Shown: piece by piece, positions 15,604 to 24,195 of the stretch
Layout of the letters: each line of letters opens with the position of its first letter
Position numbering within the stretch: position 1 is the first letter of the stretch
Assembly (NCBI RefSeq): GCF_029893365.1
Contig: NZ_JARXUZ010000001.1
Span: 372,001 to 436,000 of the forward strand
Length of the DNA: 64,000 nt
Direction: 5' to 3'
Origin: Cryobacterium sp. CG_9.6
GTDB taxonomy: Bacteria > Actinomycetota > Actinomycetes > Actinomycetales > Microbacteriaceae
The notes under the pieces: model-generated
Told to the model about the DNA's origin: nothing
Seen by the model: the letters and a program-made list of their open reading frames with translations, nothing else
The model's database searches: none
Made by a program: the position numbers and the translations under genes

Positions 15604-15702
15604 GGTTGCTAGTTCAGGAGATCCGGCGGCGAAGGAGTGCCGGCCCGCGTGTTTCTGCGGGTGCAGTGTGCTCCGGGGCGGGTTTCTCCTGAAGTAGCAA
15701 CC
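15604..15702. repeat. 99-bp element with terminal inverted repeats, copy 1
   Basis: GGTTGCTAGTTCAGGAGA (15604-15621) and TCTCCTGAAGTAGCAACC (15685-15702) are 18-bp inverted ends with one mismatch. Between them a CCCGCGTGTTTCTGCGGG hairpin is shared with the second copy. No frame is coding. It looks like a REP-type or miniature non-autonomous element. Confidence 0.7.
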
Positions 15703-15817
15703 GGGGGCGCGCGCAAGGAGGGCCCCGGTGTCGGTTCTGCGGGGCCTAGCTGTCTGGCCAGCTGCTGCCGGATTTTGGCTCGGGCGGCCGGCGGACTGCC
15801 TGTTGTCCGGCCCGGAC

Positions 15818-15916
15818 GGTTGCTAGTTCAGGAGATCCGGGTTCGCGTGCGGGCCGACCCGCGTGTTTCTGCGGGTGCCGGGTGCTTCCGGGCGGGGATG
15901 TCCTGAAGTAGCAACC
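15818..15916. repeat. 99-bp element with terminal inverted repeats, copy 2
   Basis: The same ends and same length as copy 1, starting GGTTGCTAGTTCAGGAGA at 15818 and ending GTAGCAACC at 15916, in the same orientation. The shared core contains CCCGCGTGTTTCTGCGGGTGC. The remaining sequence from 15574 to 15962 shows no gene. Confidence 0.7.
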
Positions 15917-15962
15917 GGGGGCGGGGCAGAGGGGCGGGGCGGAGGAGCGGGACAGGCGCGAG

Positions 15963-17807
15963 CTAGAGGCCCTCGGCGATAGCGGCGGTGGCCTGAAGCC
16001 ATGCCGCGCGGGTGCGCGGTGCGAGCGTGTCCACGTTGAGCGGCCCGCCACCGACCAGGGACGGGTCATACGGTACGTCGAGCACGGTGCGGGTGAGCTG
16101 ACCGAAGTGTTCGTGCAGACGGGCGGACAGCTGCTGGTCCACCGTTTTCGACGGAGACGCCAAAATCGTGACGGCCTGGTCCACCTTGTTGGCATGTCCC
16201 TTGCGGCGCAAACCATCGAGCAGCGACGCGGCGCCATAGCCGGTGTCTTCTCGGATGGTGGAGACCACCACGAGCTGGTCGGCCGTGTCGACGGCAGCCT
16301 CCCAGTTGCTGGCGCGCATGTTGTTGCCGGTGTCGATCACGAGCACCCGGTAGAACCGGCTGAGCGTGGCGTGCAGCTTACGAAATGCCACGGCGTCGAT
16401 GCTCGCGGCCCCGGCCGGGTCGAGGTCGGAGGCGAGAGCATCAAACTGGGCGTCACCCTGATTGCGCACGTAATTGTCGAGGTCACCCACCCGCGCCGAT
16501 CGCACGTCGGAGAAGCGGTCCAGATCACGCAGCAGGTCGACGGCCGTGTTGGTGTGCCGCGCCGACTGCGCCCGCACTCCCAGCGTGCCCATCGTTTCGT
16601 TGTTGTCCCACGCGAGCGTGTAACCGCCCCGGTAGATGCCAAACGTGGCCGCGATCAGCAGTGTGGCCGTGGTTTTGTGCGCCCCGCCCTTGGGGTTCAG
16701 CACCACAATCGTGCGCGGTCCGCTCAGGCTGCGCTGAACGGCCGCGATGGCGTTGCGCTGGTCGAGTTCGGCGGAGCCCGGGCTCACAGAGATGAGGCCG
16801 CCGGTGAGACGGCGGATGGCGCCCTGCCAGCCCTGCCGCGCGGGTCCGGCCGGTGCCGGCGGGCGGGAGCTCATGAAATCAGCGAGGTTCGGCGGATCGT
16901 GCGGTTCCGACGGCCGGGCCCGAGCGGCATGATCGGTGCGGGCACTCCGGGTGGGCGACCCAGACCATGCTTCGGTGCCCGACTCCGGCAGTGCGGGGGC
17001 AGCCATGAGAGATGTGATGAAGGAGATGTCGGAATCGGCTTCGTCGGCATCAGGGGTTCGTTCAAGCCCACGTGAAGCGGATGCCGGCACAAACTCCGGC
17101 TCGAACGGGGCCAGATCGGCGGCGCTGAAGCCGGCGGAACGGCTGCTCGACCGGGGTTCCGCGGGCGCGCTGGTGGTGGTGAGCGGATGCGTGAACGCGG
17201 TGGGCCGCAGCAAATCCGCGAACGAGAGGTTGGTCACCGGTTCGAGCTCGGCGGCGATCAGGCCGGATCTGTTCGCGTCGCGTCCGCTGTCTGCCCGGGT
17301 TGCGCGGTCGTTGTTCGCGTCCTTGACGCCAGCACCGGTACTGTCGGCATCGAGCGCGAACTCGCGGTCGGTGTTGGCCGTGCCGTCGCCGTGAGCATCC
17401 GGCACGCGGTCGCTGTCCGATAGAGCGTCCGGCGCGCTGCCGTCAGCGGCGAGCAGAGCGTCGTCCGTCTCGCTGGATTCGCCCGTGTCGGCGGGGCCGC
17501 GCCCGGTGAGCGCCACCGTGTGAGTACCGAGCGGTCCCGTTGTGGCGATCACATCACCGGTTGATTCGACCCGCCCGGTCGGGTGAATGATGAGGGGCCA
17601 CAGGCCCTGCTCGTCTTCCACTTCGAGGCGCACGGGAGAGTCGAGGGTGCGCGCTACTCGGGTGGCAACGGCCACGATCTCCTCGCGAACACCGGCGTCG
17701 TCAATGGCGACCACGATCTGGCTGACGCCGTCGATGATTACCTGGCCGGTAGCATCGGCTCGAACCAGAGCGCTGATTCGCGGGAAGTCGGTCGTGTCTT
17801 GCGTCAT
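15963..17807 (-). CDS. MinD/ParA-like ATPase with long acidic disordered region
   Basis: From ATG 17807, five bases after AAAGGTGG, the protein has 614 residues. Residues 1-100 form a small alpha/beta domain, about 100-350 are Asp-, Ala- and Ser-rich and probably disordered, and about 360-614 are a MinD/ParA-type P-loop ATPase. Its deviant Walker A is NPKGGAHKTT near residue 371, with VLVIDTGNNMR as the Walker B region. Such single proteins in actinobacteria are annotated as chromosome-partitioning-like, but no ParB or parS is seen here. A His replaces the usual variable residue before the signature Lys, as in several actinobacterial homologues. Role in polar or membrane positioning is inference. 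Confidence 0.85.
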   Translation of the reverse strand: MTQDTTDFPRISALVRADATGQVIIDGVSQIVVAIDDAGVREEIVAVATRVARTLDSPVRLEVEDEQGLWPLIIHPTGRVESTGDVIATTGPLGTHTVALTGRGPADTGESSETDDALLAADGSAPDALSDSDRVPDAHGDGTANTDREFALDADSTGAGVKDANNDRATRADSGRDANRSGLIAAELEPVTNLSFADLLRPTAFTHPLTTTSAPAEPRSSSRSAGFSAADLAPFEPEFVPASASRGLERTPDADEADSDISFITSLMAAPALPESGTEAWSGSPTRSARTDHAARARPSEPHDPPNLADFMSSRPPAPAGPARQGWQGAIRRLTGGLISVSPGSAELDQRNAIAAVQRSLSGPRTIVVLNPKGGAHKTTATLLIAATFGIYRGGYTLAWDNNETMGTLGVRAQSARHTNTAVDLLRDLDRFSDVRSARVGDLDNYVRNQGDAQFDALASDLDPAGAASIDAVAFRKLHATLSRFYRVLVIDTGNNMRASNWEAAVDTADQLVVVSTIREDTGYGAASLLDGLRRKGHANKVDQAVTILASPSKTVDQQLSARLHEHFGQLTRTVLDVPYDPSLVGGGPLNVDTLAPRTRAAWLQATAAIAEGL

Positions 17808-17899
17808 CTTGGCCACCTTTTAAGCTCACAAATTGTTCCCCCGTAGACAGAGGTTAGCCGTCCAGCCGGTTTTCGGCTCATCGAGATTGTGAGCGGAGT

Positions 17900-18571
17900 T
17901 CAGTTACCCAGTGCCGCAAAGCGTTCAATGTCACCCTCGGTACCGGACACGATGATGAGATCGTGATCGGACACGACCGTGTCGGCGGTGGCGTAGGTGA
18001 ACGGTTTACCGGGGCTTTTGACACCCACCACGGTGACCTTGTGCTTGGAACGCACGCCGGATTCCATGAGGTTGAGCCCGCGAATGGGCTTGGGCGGATA
18101 CATCTTCACCAGAGCAAAGTCATCATCGAACTCGATGAAGTCGAGCATTCGACCGGACACGAGGTGTGCGGCGCGCTCGCCAGCTTCCGCTTCGGGGTAG
18201 ATCACGTGGTTGGCGCCGATGCGCTGCAGAATCTTGCCGTGCGATGTGGAGATGGCCTTGGCCCAGATTTGCGGAATCTTCAGGTCAACGAGGTTAGCCA
18301 CGATCAACACGCTGGCTTCCACGGAGGATCCCACAGCGCAGATGGCGATCGAAAAGTCCTGAGCACCAATTTGCTTCAGGGCCTCGAGGGACCGGGAATC
18401 CGCCTGAACGGCGTGCGTGACCCGCTCGGACCATTTCTGGACCAGCCCTTCGTTGACGTCGACAACGAGAACCTCCCGACCAAGGCGGTCGAGCTGGCCT
18501 GCCGTGGCCGCACCGAAGCGACCCAATCCGATGACGAGCACGGGGGCGTCGTGCTTGATGCGGTCAACCAA
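17900..18571 (-). CDS. ktrA: Potassium uptake regulatory subunit (TrkA/KtrA, RCK domain)
   Basis: The 223-residue protein has a Rossmann RCK domain (VLVIGLGRFGAATAGQLDRLG, then EVLVVDVNE with the ribose-binding acid) and a C-terminal TrkA-C domain from about residue 140. One RCK-N plus one RCK-C is the KtrA layout. It gates the potassium channel subunit by binding nucleotides. The start is TTG at 18571, inside the end of the upstream channel gene (8-base overlap), so the two are co-translated. Confidence 0.93.
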   Translation of the reverse strand: MVDRIKHDAPVLVIGLGRFGAATAGQLDRLGREVLVVDVNEGLVQKWSERVTHAVQADSRSLEALKQIGAQDFSIAICAVGSSVEASVLIVANLVDLKIPQIWAKAISTSHGKILQRIGANHVIYPEAEAGERAAHLVSGRMLDFIEFDDDFALVKMYPPKPIRGLNLMESGVRSKHKVTVVGVKSPGKPFTYATADTVVSDHDLIIVSGTEGDIERFAALGN

Positions 18572-20006
18572 CGATGGGCCTTTCTTCGGGGCGCTTGAAC
18601 AGCTGCCTGCTTTGGCTTGCGGCCAGTGCCGCAGCGAGTGTTACTGTACCAACCCGGCCCATGAACATGGTGGCGGCCTGGACATAAACACCCTCGGGTG
18701 GCAGCTCCGCGGTGAGACCGGTGGAGAGACCACAGGTGGCGAAGGCACTGATCACATCGAAGAGCACATGATCCAGCGGAGCCTTTGTGATGTGCACGAT
18801 CAGAATGGTGGAGACCGCGACGGTTGTCGCTCCCCACAGCACAACGCTGACGGACAGCCGCAGAATGTCACTCGGAATTCGCCGCCCGAACGCTTCCATC
18901 TGCTCCTTGCCGCGCGCCTCGGCGAAGGCGGCAAGAAACAGGACCGCGAGGGTGGTCACCTTGATACCGCCGGCCGTGGAGGCCGAGCCACCGCCGATGA
19001 ACATGAGCATGTCGGTCACGAGCAGGCTCGAGCCGTTCAGATCACTGATGTCGATCGTGGCAAATCCCCCGGATCGTGACATCACCGAGAGAAAGAGCGA
19101 CTGAAAGATGGTGCGGCCGGCATCGAGAGACCCGAAGGTCTTCGGATTATTGAACTCGAGAATGATGTAGACGAGCATGCCGCCGAACATCAGCGCAATC
19201 GTTGTGACGAGGGTGAGCTTCACGTGGATCGACCAGGTGCGCGGCTTACGCCAGCCGCGGGCAAGCACGTAAATCACCGGAAAGCCGAGGCTGCCAAGGA
19301 AGACACCCACCATGAGTGCGCCCAGAAACCAGAAGTCATCGGCAAACTGTCCGATGCCCAGATCATTGGGACTGAATCCGGTGTTCGTGAACGCCATGGC
19401 GGCGTAGTAGAAACTGTGCCAGATCGCCTCACCGGTGGGGACGTTATCGAGGAGCATGCGGGGGAACAGCAGGGCCGCCACAGCGACTTCGATCACGAAA
19501 GCGCTGATGGCCACGGTCACGAGAAGGCTTCCGACCTCGCCCAGTCGAATCGCCTGGCCCTCATTCACCGGCCCGGCATGAATGCGGGAGGGGTTGCTAT
19601 CGCTCGCCGCCATGAGTTTGGTGCGCAAGCCGAGCCGGCGGGAGATGACGAGGCCCATCAGGGATGCGAGCGTGAGCACGCCGATGCCGCCCACGTTCAC
19701 TCCGATGAAGACCAGAATGTTGCCGAAGCCGGACCAGTGCGACGCCATGTCTACGGTGGCCAGTCCCGTGACGCAAATTACTGAGACGGCCGTGAAGAGA
19801 GCATCGTAGAGGGGCGTTACGGTGCGGTCGGCCGAGGCGATGGGCAGTGAGAAGAGCACTGTGAACACGAGAATTAAAGCGGTGAACACCATGATGGCAA
19901 AGCGGCTGGGTGACGACCGAACCAGATGATCCACGGCGTCGCGAAAAGATCCGAACCAGGTGCCCTCATGGTGGGCGAACCGTACCGCGGAGGCTTTTGA
20001 TAACAC
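18564..20006 (-). CDS. ktrB: TrkH/KtrB potassium translocating subunit
   Basis: The 480-residue membrane protein carries four selectivity-filter repeats: CVTGLATV, TNTGFSPND, SRSGGFATID and ATCGLSTG, each with the invariant Gly. The third repeat is flanked by GGGSASTAGGIKVTT, the flexible gate loop of KtrB/TrkH. It moves K+ (with Na+ in Ktr systems) across the membrane. GTG at 20006 follows GGGAG. It overlaps and is presumably assembled with the RCK subunit. Divergent from the ArsR-type gene, with 74 bases between. Confidence 0.95.
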   Translation of the reverse strand: MLSKASAVRFAHHEGTWFGSFRDAVDHLVRSSPSRFAIMVFTALILVFTVLFSLPIASADRTVTPLYDALFTAVSVICVTGLATVDMASHWSGFGNILVFIGVNVGGIGVLTLASLMGLVISRRLGLRTKLMAASDSNPSRIHAGPVNEGQAIRLGEVGSLLVTVAISAFVIEVAVAALLFPRMLLDNVPTGEAIWHSFYYAAMAFTNTGFSPNDLGIGQFADDFWFLGALMVGVFLGSLGFPVIYVLARGWRKPRTWSIHVKLTLVTTIALMFGGMLVYIILEFNNPKTFGSLDAGRTIFQSLFLSVMSRSGGFATIDISDLNGSSLLVTDMLMFIGGGSASTAGGIKVTTLAVLFLAAFAEARGKEQMEAFGRRIPSDILRLSVSVVLWGATTVAVSTILIVHITKAPLDHVLFDVISAFATCGLSTGLTAELPPEGVYVQAATMFMGRVGTVTLAAALAASQSRQLFKRPEERPIVG

Positions 20007-20080
20007 GTGGAACTCCCAAGACTTGCGACCCGCGCCAGGTTGTCATGGTACTACCCCTGCGGAGTGACTAACCTGAAGGA

Positions 20081-20527
20081 ATGGCAGACATCTTCGACGT
20101 TGTGGCAGATTCGACCCGACGGGACATCCTTCGGATTCTTCTCGACCGTCACAACCAGGGCGGGGAAGCCCGCGGTGAGCTCAGCGTTTCCGACATTGTG
20201 GGCAACCTGGGCCTGAGCCAGCCCACGGTGTCAAAGCACCTCAAGGTGCTGCGTGAAAGCGGACTCGTCAGCGTACGCGAAGAAGGACAGCACCGGTTTT
20301 ACCACCTCGACTACGCACCGCTCGAGGTTATTGAAGACTGGCTGATTCCTTTTCTGAGCGTGGATTTCGACGCAGCCGAGGAAGCCGCCGCGGCGGAGGA
20401 AGCCGGCCTGAAGGACGAGCAGCGGGCGTTTGCCTCTGCCATCGGCAAGGCTTTCGCCGATACTTCCTATCAGGTGACCCACGTCGTCAAAGATGCCACG
20501 GCAAAGAAATGGCGCAAGAACGGCTAG
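20081..20527 (+). CDS. ArsR/SmtB-type HTH regulator
   Basis: The 148-residue protein starts ADIFDVVADSTRRDILRILLD, then SVSDIVGNLGLSQPTVSKHLKVLRESGLV, a textbook ArsR-type winged helix, with EEGQHRFYHLD as the wing. No Cys pair is present in the helix positions used by metal sensors, so it is probably not a metalloregulator. The C-terminal 60 residues are Ala/Glu-rich and then basic (ATAKKWRKNG). It lies upstream of the bS22 peptide gene, with a small inverted repeat ATTTCGG-GTA-CCGAAAT at 20540-20556 between them that could be an operator. Confidence 0.88.
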   Translation: MADIFDVVADSTRRDILRILLDRHNQGGEARGELSVSDIVGNLGLSQPTVSKHLKVLRESGLVSVREEGQHRFYHLDYAPLEVIEDWLIPFLSVDFDAAEEAAAAEEAGLKDEQRAFASAIGKAFADTSYQVTHVVKDATAKKWRKNG

Positions 20528-20683
20528 GTGAGACGGTGATTTCGGGTACCGAAATCGGCAGTACCACGGGCATTTCGGAGTCGTGTTGCCCACTCTGCGT
20601 AGAACGCAGCGGATTTCTCAGTTAGAATGGGGTTTTCGTGTCTGTCGCGAGTCCCGCGGCGAATCAACTCTTTGTGAGGTCCT

Positions 20684-20782
20684 GTGGGTTCTGTAATCAA
20701 GAAGCGACGCAAGCGCATGGCAAAGAAGAAGCACCGCAAGCTGCTTCGTAAGACCCGCCACCAGCGTCGCAATAAGAAGTAG
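20684..20782 (+). CDS. bS22/AURKAIP1-COX24 type ribosomal peptide (32 aa)
   Basis: The GTG at 20684 encodes a 32-residue peptide, extremely basic: SVIKKRRKRMAKKKHRKLL followed by RKTRHQRRNKK. This is the AURKAIP1/COX24-domain peptide found in actinobacteria and known as bS22 in mycobacterial 30S ribosomes, where it binds near the decoding centre. GTGAGG precedes the start and a TAGAAT box lies at 20623-20628. It is short enough to be missed by automatic gene finding. Confidence 0.9.
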   Translation: MGSVIKKRRKRMAKKKHRKLLRKTRHQRRNKK

Positions 20783-20835
20783 TAGTACCACATAGGTATT
20801 AGTACGCAGCATTATTAGCAACAAAACCAAGCGTG

Positions 20836-20867
20836 AGCGCTAGGCCCTTAGGGTCTGGCGCTTTTTG
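20836..20867 (+). terminator. Terminator after bS22 gene
   Basis: AGCGCTAGGCCC pairs with GGGTCTGGCGCT (allowing G-T pairs) and is followed by TTTTT. Confidence 0.75.
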
Positions 20868-20899
20868 CTTGCCCTTTTGGGGTCAAGTAGGGTTGCAGC

Positions 20900-21169
20900 A
20901 TGCCGAACATTCACCTCACGCTGATCGGTAAACCGGGTTGCCATCTCTGCGATGATGCCCGCGCCGTGGTGACGAGCGTCATGCAGAACGTGGTCGAGGA
21001 GCGCCCCGCTCCCCAGATCGTGCTGGAGGAACTGTCAATTCTCGACGATGCCGCGCTGCAGGCCCTGTACGTCGAAGACATTCCCGTTCTACTCATCAAC
21101 GGCAAGGTGCACAACTATTGGCGCATCGATCCGGTGCGTCTTCGCACAGCCCTTTTGGAGGCCTCATGA
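20900..21169 (+). CDS. Glutaredoxin-like protein
   Basis: The 89-residue protein has a thioredoxin fold: LTLIGKPGCHLCDDAR with a CHLC redox pair near residues 14-17, then VEDIPVLLINGK with the cis-Pro. It belongs to the DUF836/glutaredoxin-like group. It probably handles disulfide exchange in the cytoplasm. Its stop overlaps the next start (ATGA), so it is co-translated with the Dabb-domain protein. Confidence 0.88.
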   Translation: MPNIHLTLIGKPGCHLCDDARAVVTSVMQNVVEERPAPQIVLEELSILDDAALQALYVEDIPVLLINGKVHNYWRIDPVRLRTALLEAS

Positions 21170-21465
21170 CCATTCGTCACATCGTCTGCTGGCAGCTCGC
21201 CGCCACGGATCCCGCCGAGAAGGCGCAGGCCGCTGCCGGCGTGTCCCAAGGACTCCAGGCCCTCCTGGGCGTTGTCCCCGAGATCCGTGCGCTCACGGTG
21301 GGTCCGGACGTCGCGGGTGGCGCCAACTGGGACCTGGCCCTCATCGTGGACTTCGACGATTTTGACGCGCTCGCTCGCTACCAGGCGCACCCGGAGCACG
21401 TGAAAATCGGTGGTTACATTCGCACGGTCGTCTCGGCGCGCATCGCCGTTGACCTCGAGGTCTAA
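21166..21465 (+). CDS. Dabb-family (stress-responsive A/B barrel) protein
   Basis: From ATG 21166 the 99-residue product starts TIRHIVCWQL and contains FDDFDALARYQAHPEHVK, the signature of Dabb ferredoxin-like barrels. These are small dimeric proteins related to ABM monooxygenases, with mostly unknown roles. The start overlaps the upstream stop (ATGA). A strong bidirectional terminator follows and separates it from the convergent aspS. Confidence 0.9.
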   Translation: MTIRHIVCWQLAATDPAEKAQAAAGVSQGLQALLGVVPEIRALTVGPDVAGGANWDLALIVDFDDFDALARYQAHPEHVKIGGYIRTVVSARIAVDLEV

Positions 21466-21473
21466 CGCGCACT

Positions 21474-21519
21474 AAAAAAAGCGGATGCCGCCCTCAATCG
21501 CGAGGGCGGCATCCGCTTT
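21474..21519. terminator. Bidirectional terminator
   Basis: AAAGCGGATGCCGCCCTC (21478-21495) and GAGGGCGGCATCCGCTTT (21502-21519) form an 18-bp perfect stem, with an A-run on the left. It serves both the Dabb gene and aspS. Confidence 0.85.
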
Positions 21520-21539
21520 GTGCGTTCCGGCGCGCGTGC

Positions 21540-22868
21540 CTACGGCTCGAGGCGGGTCGGGCCGCGGAACAGGTAGGTGACCTCGCGAATGCTGGCCTGG
21601 TGCAGCATGAGCATCAGCACGCGGGCAAGGCCCATGCCGAAGCCGCCGTGCGAGGGAACGCCGTAGCGGAAGAAGTCGAGGTAGCCCTCGATCTCTGCGG
21701 GGTCAAGTCCCTTCTCCACGGCCTGCGCCTCCAGCACCTCAATGCGGTGCTCGCGCTGGGCTCCGGTGGAGATTTCGGTGCCGTTGAAGATGAGGTCATA
21801 GCTCTTGGTGATGCTCGCATCGCCCGCGTGACGCATGTGATAAAACGGGCGGATGCTGGAGGCATAGTCGGTGAGGAACACGAACTCGTGCCCATACTTC
21901 TCGGCCACATAGGCGGCGATCTGGCGCTCACCCTCCGGGTCCATGTCGTCGTCGTCGCGGGGAACCTCGTAGCCGCGGCTCTTCACGATCTCCTTGGCTT
22001 CGGCGAGCGGGATCCGCGGGAACGGCTGCGTGGGTACGGTGACCTCCACGTCGAAGAGGGCCTTCACCTCGTCGCCGTGCTTGGCCTTCACCGCACTGAA
22101 ACCGGCCACCATGAGGTCTTCGTGCAGCTGCATCACGTCGTCGTGGCTGTCGATCCAGCTGATCTCCGAGTCGATGCTCGTGAACTCGGTGGAGTGACGG
22201 CTCGTGAAGGAGGGGTCGGCGCGGAACGCGGGTCCTACTTCGAAGATCTTGCCGAAGCCGGCGGACTGCGCCATCTGCTTGAAGAACTGGGGGCTCTGCG
22301 CGAGGTAGGCCTTGGTGTCGAAGTAGCCCACCTCAAACAGCTCGGCGCGGGATTCGCTCGCACTGGCCATGAGCTTGGGGGTGTGCAGTTCGATGAAGTC
22401 GTGCTCGATCCAGTACGTGCGCAGCGCGTGCTCGAACGTGGTCTGAATGCGAAAGATGAGGTTCTGCTTCGGGTTGCGCAGGTCGAGGAAGCGCCAGTCC
22501 ATGCGCTTGTCGAGGCTCGAGTCGGCCGCGATCGGCGTCTCGGGAATGGCCGCGCTCACCACGGTGAGGGAGTCGAGCTTGATCTCGATGCCGCCGAGCT
22601 TCACACGCTCATCGTGCTTAAGCGTTCCGGTGACGGTGACGAAGGTGCCCTGTGCGAGACCGGAGATGCTCGTGGCCGGCTCATCGGCAACGATGGCGCC
22701 CTCGGCATCCGTTGTGCGCGGGTTGACCAGCTGAACGGCACCGGATTCGTCGCGAAGAACGACGAATTGCACCTTCTTTTGGTCTCGAACGGTATCGACC
22801 CAGCCGGATACCGAAACGGGTCCATCGTCGAGAGCGGACAGGTTCTTGATCAATACGCGCGAAGTCAC
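21540..22868 (-). CDS. aspS: Aspartate-tRNA ligase, archaeal/eukaryal type
   Basis: The 442-residue class II synthetase has an N-terminal OB fold (residues 1-105) and then motif 2 (FEVGPAFRADPSFTSRHSTEF) and motif 3 (GFGMGLARVLMLML). It lacks the roughly 150-residue GAD insertion of bacterial AspRS (normally about 590 residues), so it is the short archaeal type. Such enzymes often also charge tRNA-Asn and then need GatCAB. No second AspRS or AsnRS is in the window, so discrimination cannot be judged. It is divergent from the histidine phosphatase gene. Confidence 0.95.
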   Translation of the reverse strand: MTSRVLIKNLSALDDGPVSVSGWVDTVRDQKKVQFVVLRDESGAVQLVNPRTTDAEGAIVADEPATSISGLAQGTFVTVTGTLKHDERVKLGGIEIKLDSLTVVSAAIPETPIAADSSLDKRMDWRFLDLRNPKQNLIFRIQTTFEHALRTYWIEHDFIELHTPKLMASASESRAELFEVGYFDTKAYLAQSPQFFKQMAQSAGFGKIFEVGPAFRADPSFTSRHSTEFTSIDSEISWIDSHDDVMQLHEDLMVAGFSAVKAKHGDEVKALFDVEVTVPTQPFPRIPLAEAKEIVKSRGYEVPRDDDDMDPEGERQIAAYVAEKYGHEFVFLTDYASSIRPFYHMRHAGDASITKSYDLIFNGTEISTGAQREHRIEVLEAQAVEKGLDPAEIEGYLDFFRYGVPSHGGFGMGLARVLMLMLHQASIREVTYLFRGPTRLEP

Positions 22869-22931
22869 TCTGCGAGTTTAGCCGCCCGCCTCACGGCAAA
22901 TTCGCGGGTGCCCTTTGAATAGACTGATTAC

Positions 22932-23576
22932 GTGGTAGCCAGTCAAGTTCATCTCGTGCGTCATGGTGAGGTCTTTAACCCCCAGGGCGTGCTTTACGGC
23001 AGGCTGCCGAACTTTCGACTGTCCGACCTCGGAGCACGGATGGCCGAGGCTGCGGCCGTGGAGCTGAAGGACCGCGGACGCCCGGTGGTGCGCGTGCTGG
23101 CCTCGCCTCTGCAGCGTGCTCAGGAGTCCGCTGCGCCGATCGGCGCGACCTTCTCGCTGCCCGTAGAGACCGAGCGTCGCATCATTGAGCCCACCAACCG
23201 GTTCGAGGGCAAGCGCATGCGCGGCGAGAACGGTGCGCTGCGCGACCCGCGCAACTGGCCGCTTCTGGTCAACCCGCTGCGCCCGAGCTGGGGAGAACCG
23301 TTTCGGGCTGTCTCCGCGCGCATGCTGGCCGCCATTCACGATGCGTGGAGCTCGGTCGACGAGGGCGATGTTGTGCTGGTCAGTCACCAACTCCCTATTT
23401 GGGTGGTGCACCGCTCCCTCGCCCACGAGCGCCTCGCGCACGATCCGCGCCAGCGTCGCTGTGCTCTCTCCAGCATCACCACGCTGTCCTGGCGCGGAGA
23501 TCACTTCGACGAGACCGGGTATTCAAGCCCGGCAGCGCACTTGCAGGGCTCGGCAACGGATGTCGGTGCCGTCTGA
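22932..23576 (+). CDS. Histidine phosphatase family protein
   Basis: LVRHGEVFNP near residue 8 is the RHG phosphate-binding motif with the phosphorylated His. A second His occurs in VVLVSHQLPI. At 214 residues it is a typical phosphoglycerate-mutase-like phosphatase. In actinobacteria this gene usually stands directly before the Ccs cytochrome c genes, as here. GTG at 22932 is the start; its stop overlaps the TlpA start (TGATG). The substrate is unknown. Confidence 0.92.
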   Translation: MVASQVHLVRHGEVFNPQGVLYGRLPNFRLSDLGARMAEAAAVELKDRGRPVVRVLASPLQRAQESAAPIGATFSLPVETERRIIEPTNRFEGKRMRGENGALRDPRNWPLLVNPLRPSWGEPFRAVSARMLAAIHDAWSSVDEGDVVLVSHQLPIWVVHRSLAHERLAHDPRQRRCALSSITTLSWRGDHFDETGYSSPAAHLQGSATDVGAV

Positions 23577-24193
23577 TGCGTGCTCGCCAGCGTTCCCCGC
23601 GTCCCACCCGGCTTCTGGCTCTCACCGGTCTCGTTGTCGCAGCCCTGGTGCTCAGCGGATGCGCGTCGGATCCCCTCGCCGCGCAGTACCGCGAGGGGAG
23701 TAGCAAGGGTTTCATTGCCGGGGACGGCAGCGTGACCGAGATTGACGCATCCGCTCGGGGAGAAGTGATTGAGTTCACGGGCGTGGACGAGAACGGTGAC
23801 ACCCTCACCAGCGCCGACTTTGCCGGCGAGGTGCTGGTGGTGAACTTCTGGTACGCCAGCTGCGCGCCGTGCCGTGCCGAGGCCGCCGATCTGCAGGCGC
23901 TCAACGCTCGGTTCACGGGCCAGGGCGCCGAGTTCATGGGTGTGAACGTGCGGGACCAGGCGCCGAGCGCCCTGGCGTTCAACGACACGTACGGCATCAC
24001 CTATCCCTCCGTGCTCGACGTGGATGACGGGAGCGTGCAGCTCGCCTTCAGCGGCAGCATTCCACCGAACGCGGTGCCCACCACGCTGGTGCTGGATCAG
24101 CAGGGCCGGGTTGCCGCGCGCATTCTCGGTCAGGTCACGACACCGTCAATTCTCGAGACTCTGATTCGTGACACCGTGGCCGAGGGTTCCTAG
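23576..24193 (+). CDS. TlpA/ResA-like thiol-disulfide lipoprotein
   Basis: The 205-residue protein begins with a lipoprotein signal (LVVAALVLSGCASD) and has a thioredoxin fold with active site SCAPC (CxxC) in VVNFWYASCAPCRAEA, and a cis-Pro in NAVPTTLV. ResA-type lipoproteins reduce apocytochrome c cysteines outside the membrane before heme attachment. Coupled to the upstream phosphatase by TGATG and followed after two bases by ccdA, which supplies electrons. Confidence 0.94.
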   Translation: MRARQRSPRPTRLLALTGLVVAALVLSGCASDPLAAQYREGSSKGFIAGDGSVTEIDASARGEVIEFTGVDENGDTLTSADFAGEVLVVNFWYASCAPCRAEAADLQALNARFTGQGAEFMGVNVRDQAPSALAFNDTYGITYPSVLDVDDGSVQLAFSGSIPPNAVPTTLVLDQQGRVAARILGQVTTPSILETLIRDTVAEGS

Positions 24194-24195
24194 GC

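Noticed and set aside
16107..17075. 322-residue frame antisense to the MinD-like gene
   Set aside because: Overlaps the P-loop region of a clear ATPase and shows no domain.
21600..22922. 440-residue open frame antisense to aspS
   Set aside because: It lies fully over a strongly conserved synthetase; composition is typical of a GC-driven shadow frame with no recognisable domain.
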